Assembly: GCA_964645825.1 (NCBI GenBank)
Contig: CAZXZY010000012.1
Location: 1 to 22,380, forward strand
Source of the DNA: JABIAL01 sp964645825
Lineage (GTDB): Bacteria > Patescibacteriota > Patescibacteriia > UBA1558 > GWA2-36-10
Reading direction: 5' to 3'
DNA length: 22,380 nucleotides
Made by a program: the position numbers and the translations under genes. The notes below the pieces were generated by a model that was not told the DNA's origin, did no database searches, and saw only the letters and a program-made list of their open reading frames with translations. How positions within the stretch are numbered: position 1 is the stretch's first letter; the number at the start of each line of letters is the position of its first letter. Shown piece by piece: positions 21,620-22,380 of this stretch.

Positions 21620-22380
21620 TTAACTATTTATTAAATTAATAACCTCTTGAGTTTTTTCTGCTAACATCTTTTTATTTGCTGCTTCAACTACCACTCGTAA
21701 TAAAGGCTCAGTATTTGATGGACGAACATTTAGCCACCAGTCATCAAATTCAGCTGTAATGCCATCAATCTCATCTTTAATGTTAGCTTTAAAAATACTA
21801 CGAATTTTATCCAAAACAGCGGGAATATTTTCTACTGGCAAATTAATTTCATCACCCTTAGCATAGAGCTGAAATTCATTAATAATCTCTGATAATTTTC
21901 TACCATCTTCTGAAATTGTTTGTAAAACTAAAAGTAGGGCAATAAAACCATTGTCAGCGTAAAAATTATCCTTGAAAGAAAAGTGAGCTGACAATTCTCC
22001 GCTCATGATTCCATCGTCTTCTCGCATATGACGAGATAAATTTACATAGCCCACCTCACTTCTAATAGGACGACCGCCCCACTTAGTCACTAATTCTGGT
22101 ACAGCGTGAGAGCAAATAAGATTATAGACAACACCACTTTCAGGATATCTCTTTAGCATCGCTTGGGCTAATAAAATCAAAATCATGTCTCCTCTCACAA
22201 AAGTGCCTTGCTCATCTACCAAAAACATTCGATCACCATCAACATCATATATGACCCCCAGGTCTGCATTTTCTGCTTGCACACGAGCCGCTAACTGATC
22301 AGATGCCCCTTCAGCTAATGGATTTGGTGGACGATTTGAAAAATCTGAACTAAGTTCTGGAAACAAATGAGTAAGCTCGC
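21620..22380 (-). CDS. Phosphomannomutase/phosphoglucomutase, C-terminal part (cut by right edge)
   Basis: The frame is open to the window edge, so about 253 C-terminal residues are visible. The N-terminal domain with the catalytic phosphoserine is outside. Visible landmarks of alpha-D-phosphohexomutases are the metal loop DVDGDR, the sugar-binding SGELSAHFSF (the GEMSGH motif in relatives), and the phosphate-binding VRPSNTEPLLR near the C-terminus. These enzymes interconvert hexose 1- and 6-phosphates for nucleotide-sugar synthesis, which fits the epimerase at the end of the same operon. Mannose versus glucose preference cannot be judged. The apparent TTG start at 22366 is not real, because homologous sequence (ELTHLFPELS) continues upstream of it. 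Confidence 0.93.
   Translation of the reverse strand, partial: ELTHLFPELSSDFSNRPPNPLAEGASDQLAARVQAENADLGVIYDVDGDRMFLVDEQGTFVRGDMILILLAQAMLKRYPESGVVYNLICSHAVPELVTKWGGRPIRSEVGYVNLSRHMREDDGIMSGELSAHFSFKDNFYADNGFIALLLVLQTISEDGRKLSEIINEFQLYAKGDEINLPVENIPAVLDKIRSIFKANIKDEIDGITAEFDDWWLNVRPSNTEPLLRVVVEAANKKMLAEKTQEVINLINS

Noticed and set aside
21620..22366. Phosphomannomutase as a complete short gene starting at 22366
   Set aside because: The start would be a TTG with no supporting signal, family-like sequence continues upstream to the edge, and the catalytic phosphoserine domain would be missing.
1..22380. UGA recoded to glycine as in some Patescibacteria
   Set aside because: UGA is the natural stop of the dehydrogenase (in the ATGA overlap) and of the PKD gene, and the genes read normally with the standard code.
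1..22380. tRNA, rRNA or other structural RNA genes
   Set aside because: No intergenic stretch exceeds about 190 bases and none shows a cloverleaf or conserved RNA motif. The hairpins present are accounted for as terminators or leader elements.

Overview
The window looks like part of the chromosome of a small-genome bacterium of the Candidate Phyla Radiation (Patescibacteria). The grounds are AT-rich sequence, short core proteins (a 72-residue SecG, a UvrC without its usual C-terminal domain), a divergent RNase J, and an O-antigen-ligase-like protein next to a nucleotidyltransferase-fold protein. Housekeeping genes mostly lack Shine-Dalgarno sequences, and several appear to start transcription at or just before the start codon. 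UGA ends several genes, so the code is standard. That argues against the UGA-glycine lineages (Gracilibacteria, Absconditabacteria). The exact phylum cannot be read from this window.

Layout. Positions 1-5305, all on the minus strand, hold the first codons of a gene leaving the left edge, an O-antigen ligase/polymerase-like membrane protein, a nucleotidyltransferase-fold protein and uvrA. Positions 5395-11215 hold an accessory block of seven minus-strand genes in five apparent transcription units. In order of coordinate they are: a 62-aa zinc-ribbon protein with a 46-aa membrane protein, a 117-aa four-helix membrane protein (HsmA-like), a 1132-aa secreted M23 peptidase/PKD protein, a 193-aa membrane-anchored PsbP-like protein, and a 67-aa zinc-ribbon protein with a 58-aa membrane protein. 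The 46-aa and 58-aa genes are read from the sequence here and are easily missed because of their size. Most units have their own TTGAC-type promoter and rho-independent terminator, and six of the seven genes carry strong Shine-Dalgarno sequences, unlike their surroundings.

Positions 11229-18040, on the plus strand, carry uvrC, secG, a membrane-anchored family 5 solute-binding protein, an RNase J homologue and trpS. From 18037 to the right edge, on the minus strand, lies a tight five-gene run. In transcription order it is phosphomannomutase/phosphoglucomutase (cut by the edge), a slipin, glutamate racemase (murI), a D-2-hydroxyacid dehydrogenase and a UDP-sugar epimerase. This run links sugar-phosphate activation, D-glutamate for peptidoglycan, and nucleotide-sugar conversion. 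trpS and the epimerase converge with a 4-base overlap, and a 15-bp hairpin around both stop codons probably terminates both transcripts.

uvrA and uvrC, both of nucleotide excision repair, lie divergently on either side of the accessory block, so the block looks like an insertion into a repair locus. No mobile-element gene, integrase, tRNA, rRNA or CRISPR array was seen. The most unusual content is the block itself: two parallel cassettes of a tiny membrane protein followed by a tiny zinc-ribbon protein, and a cell-wall-peptidase/PKD protein with a perfect 255-bp internal tandem duplication.
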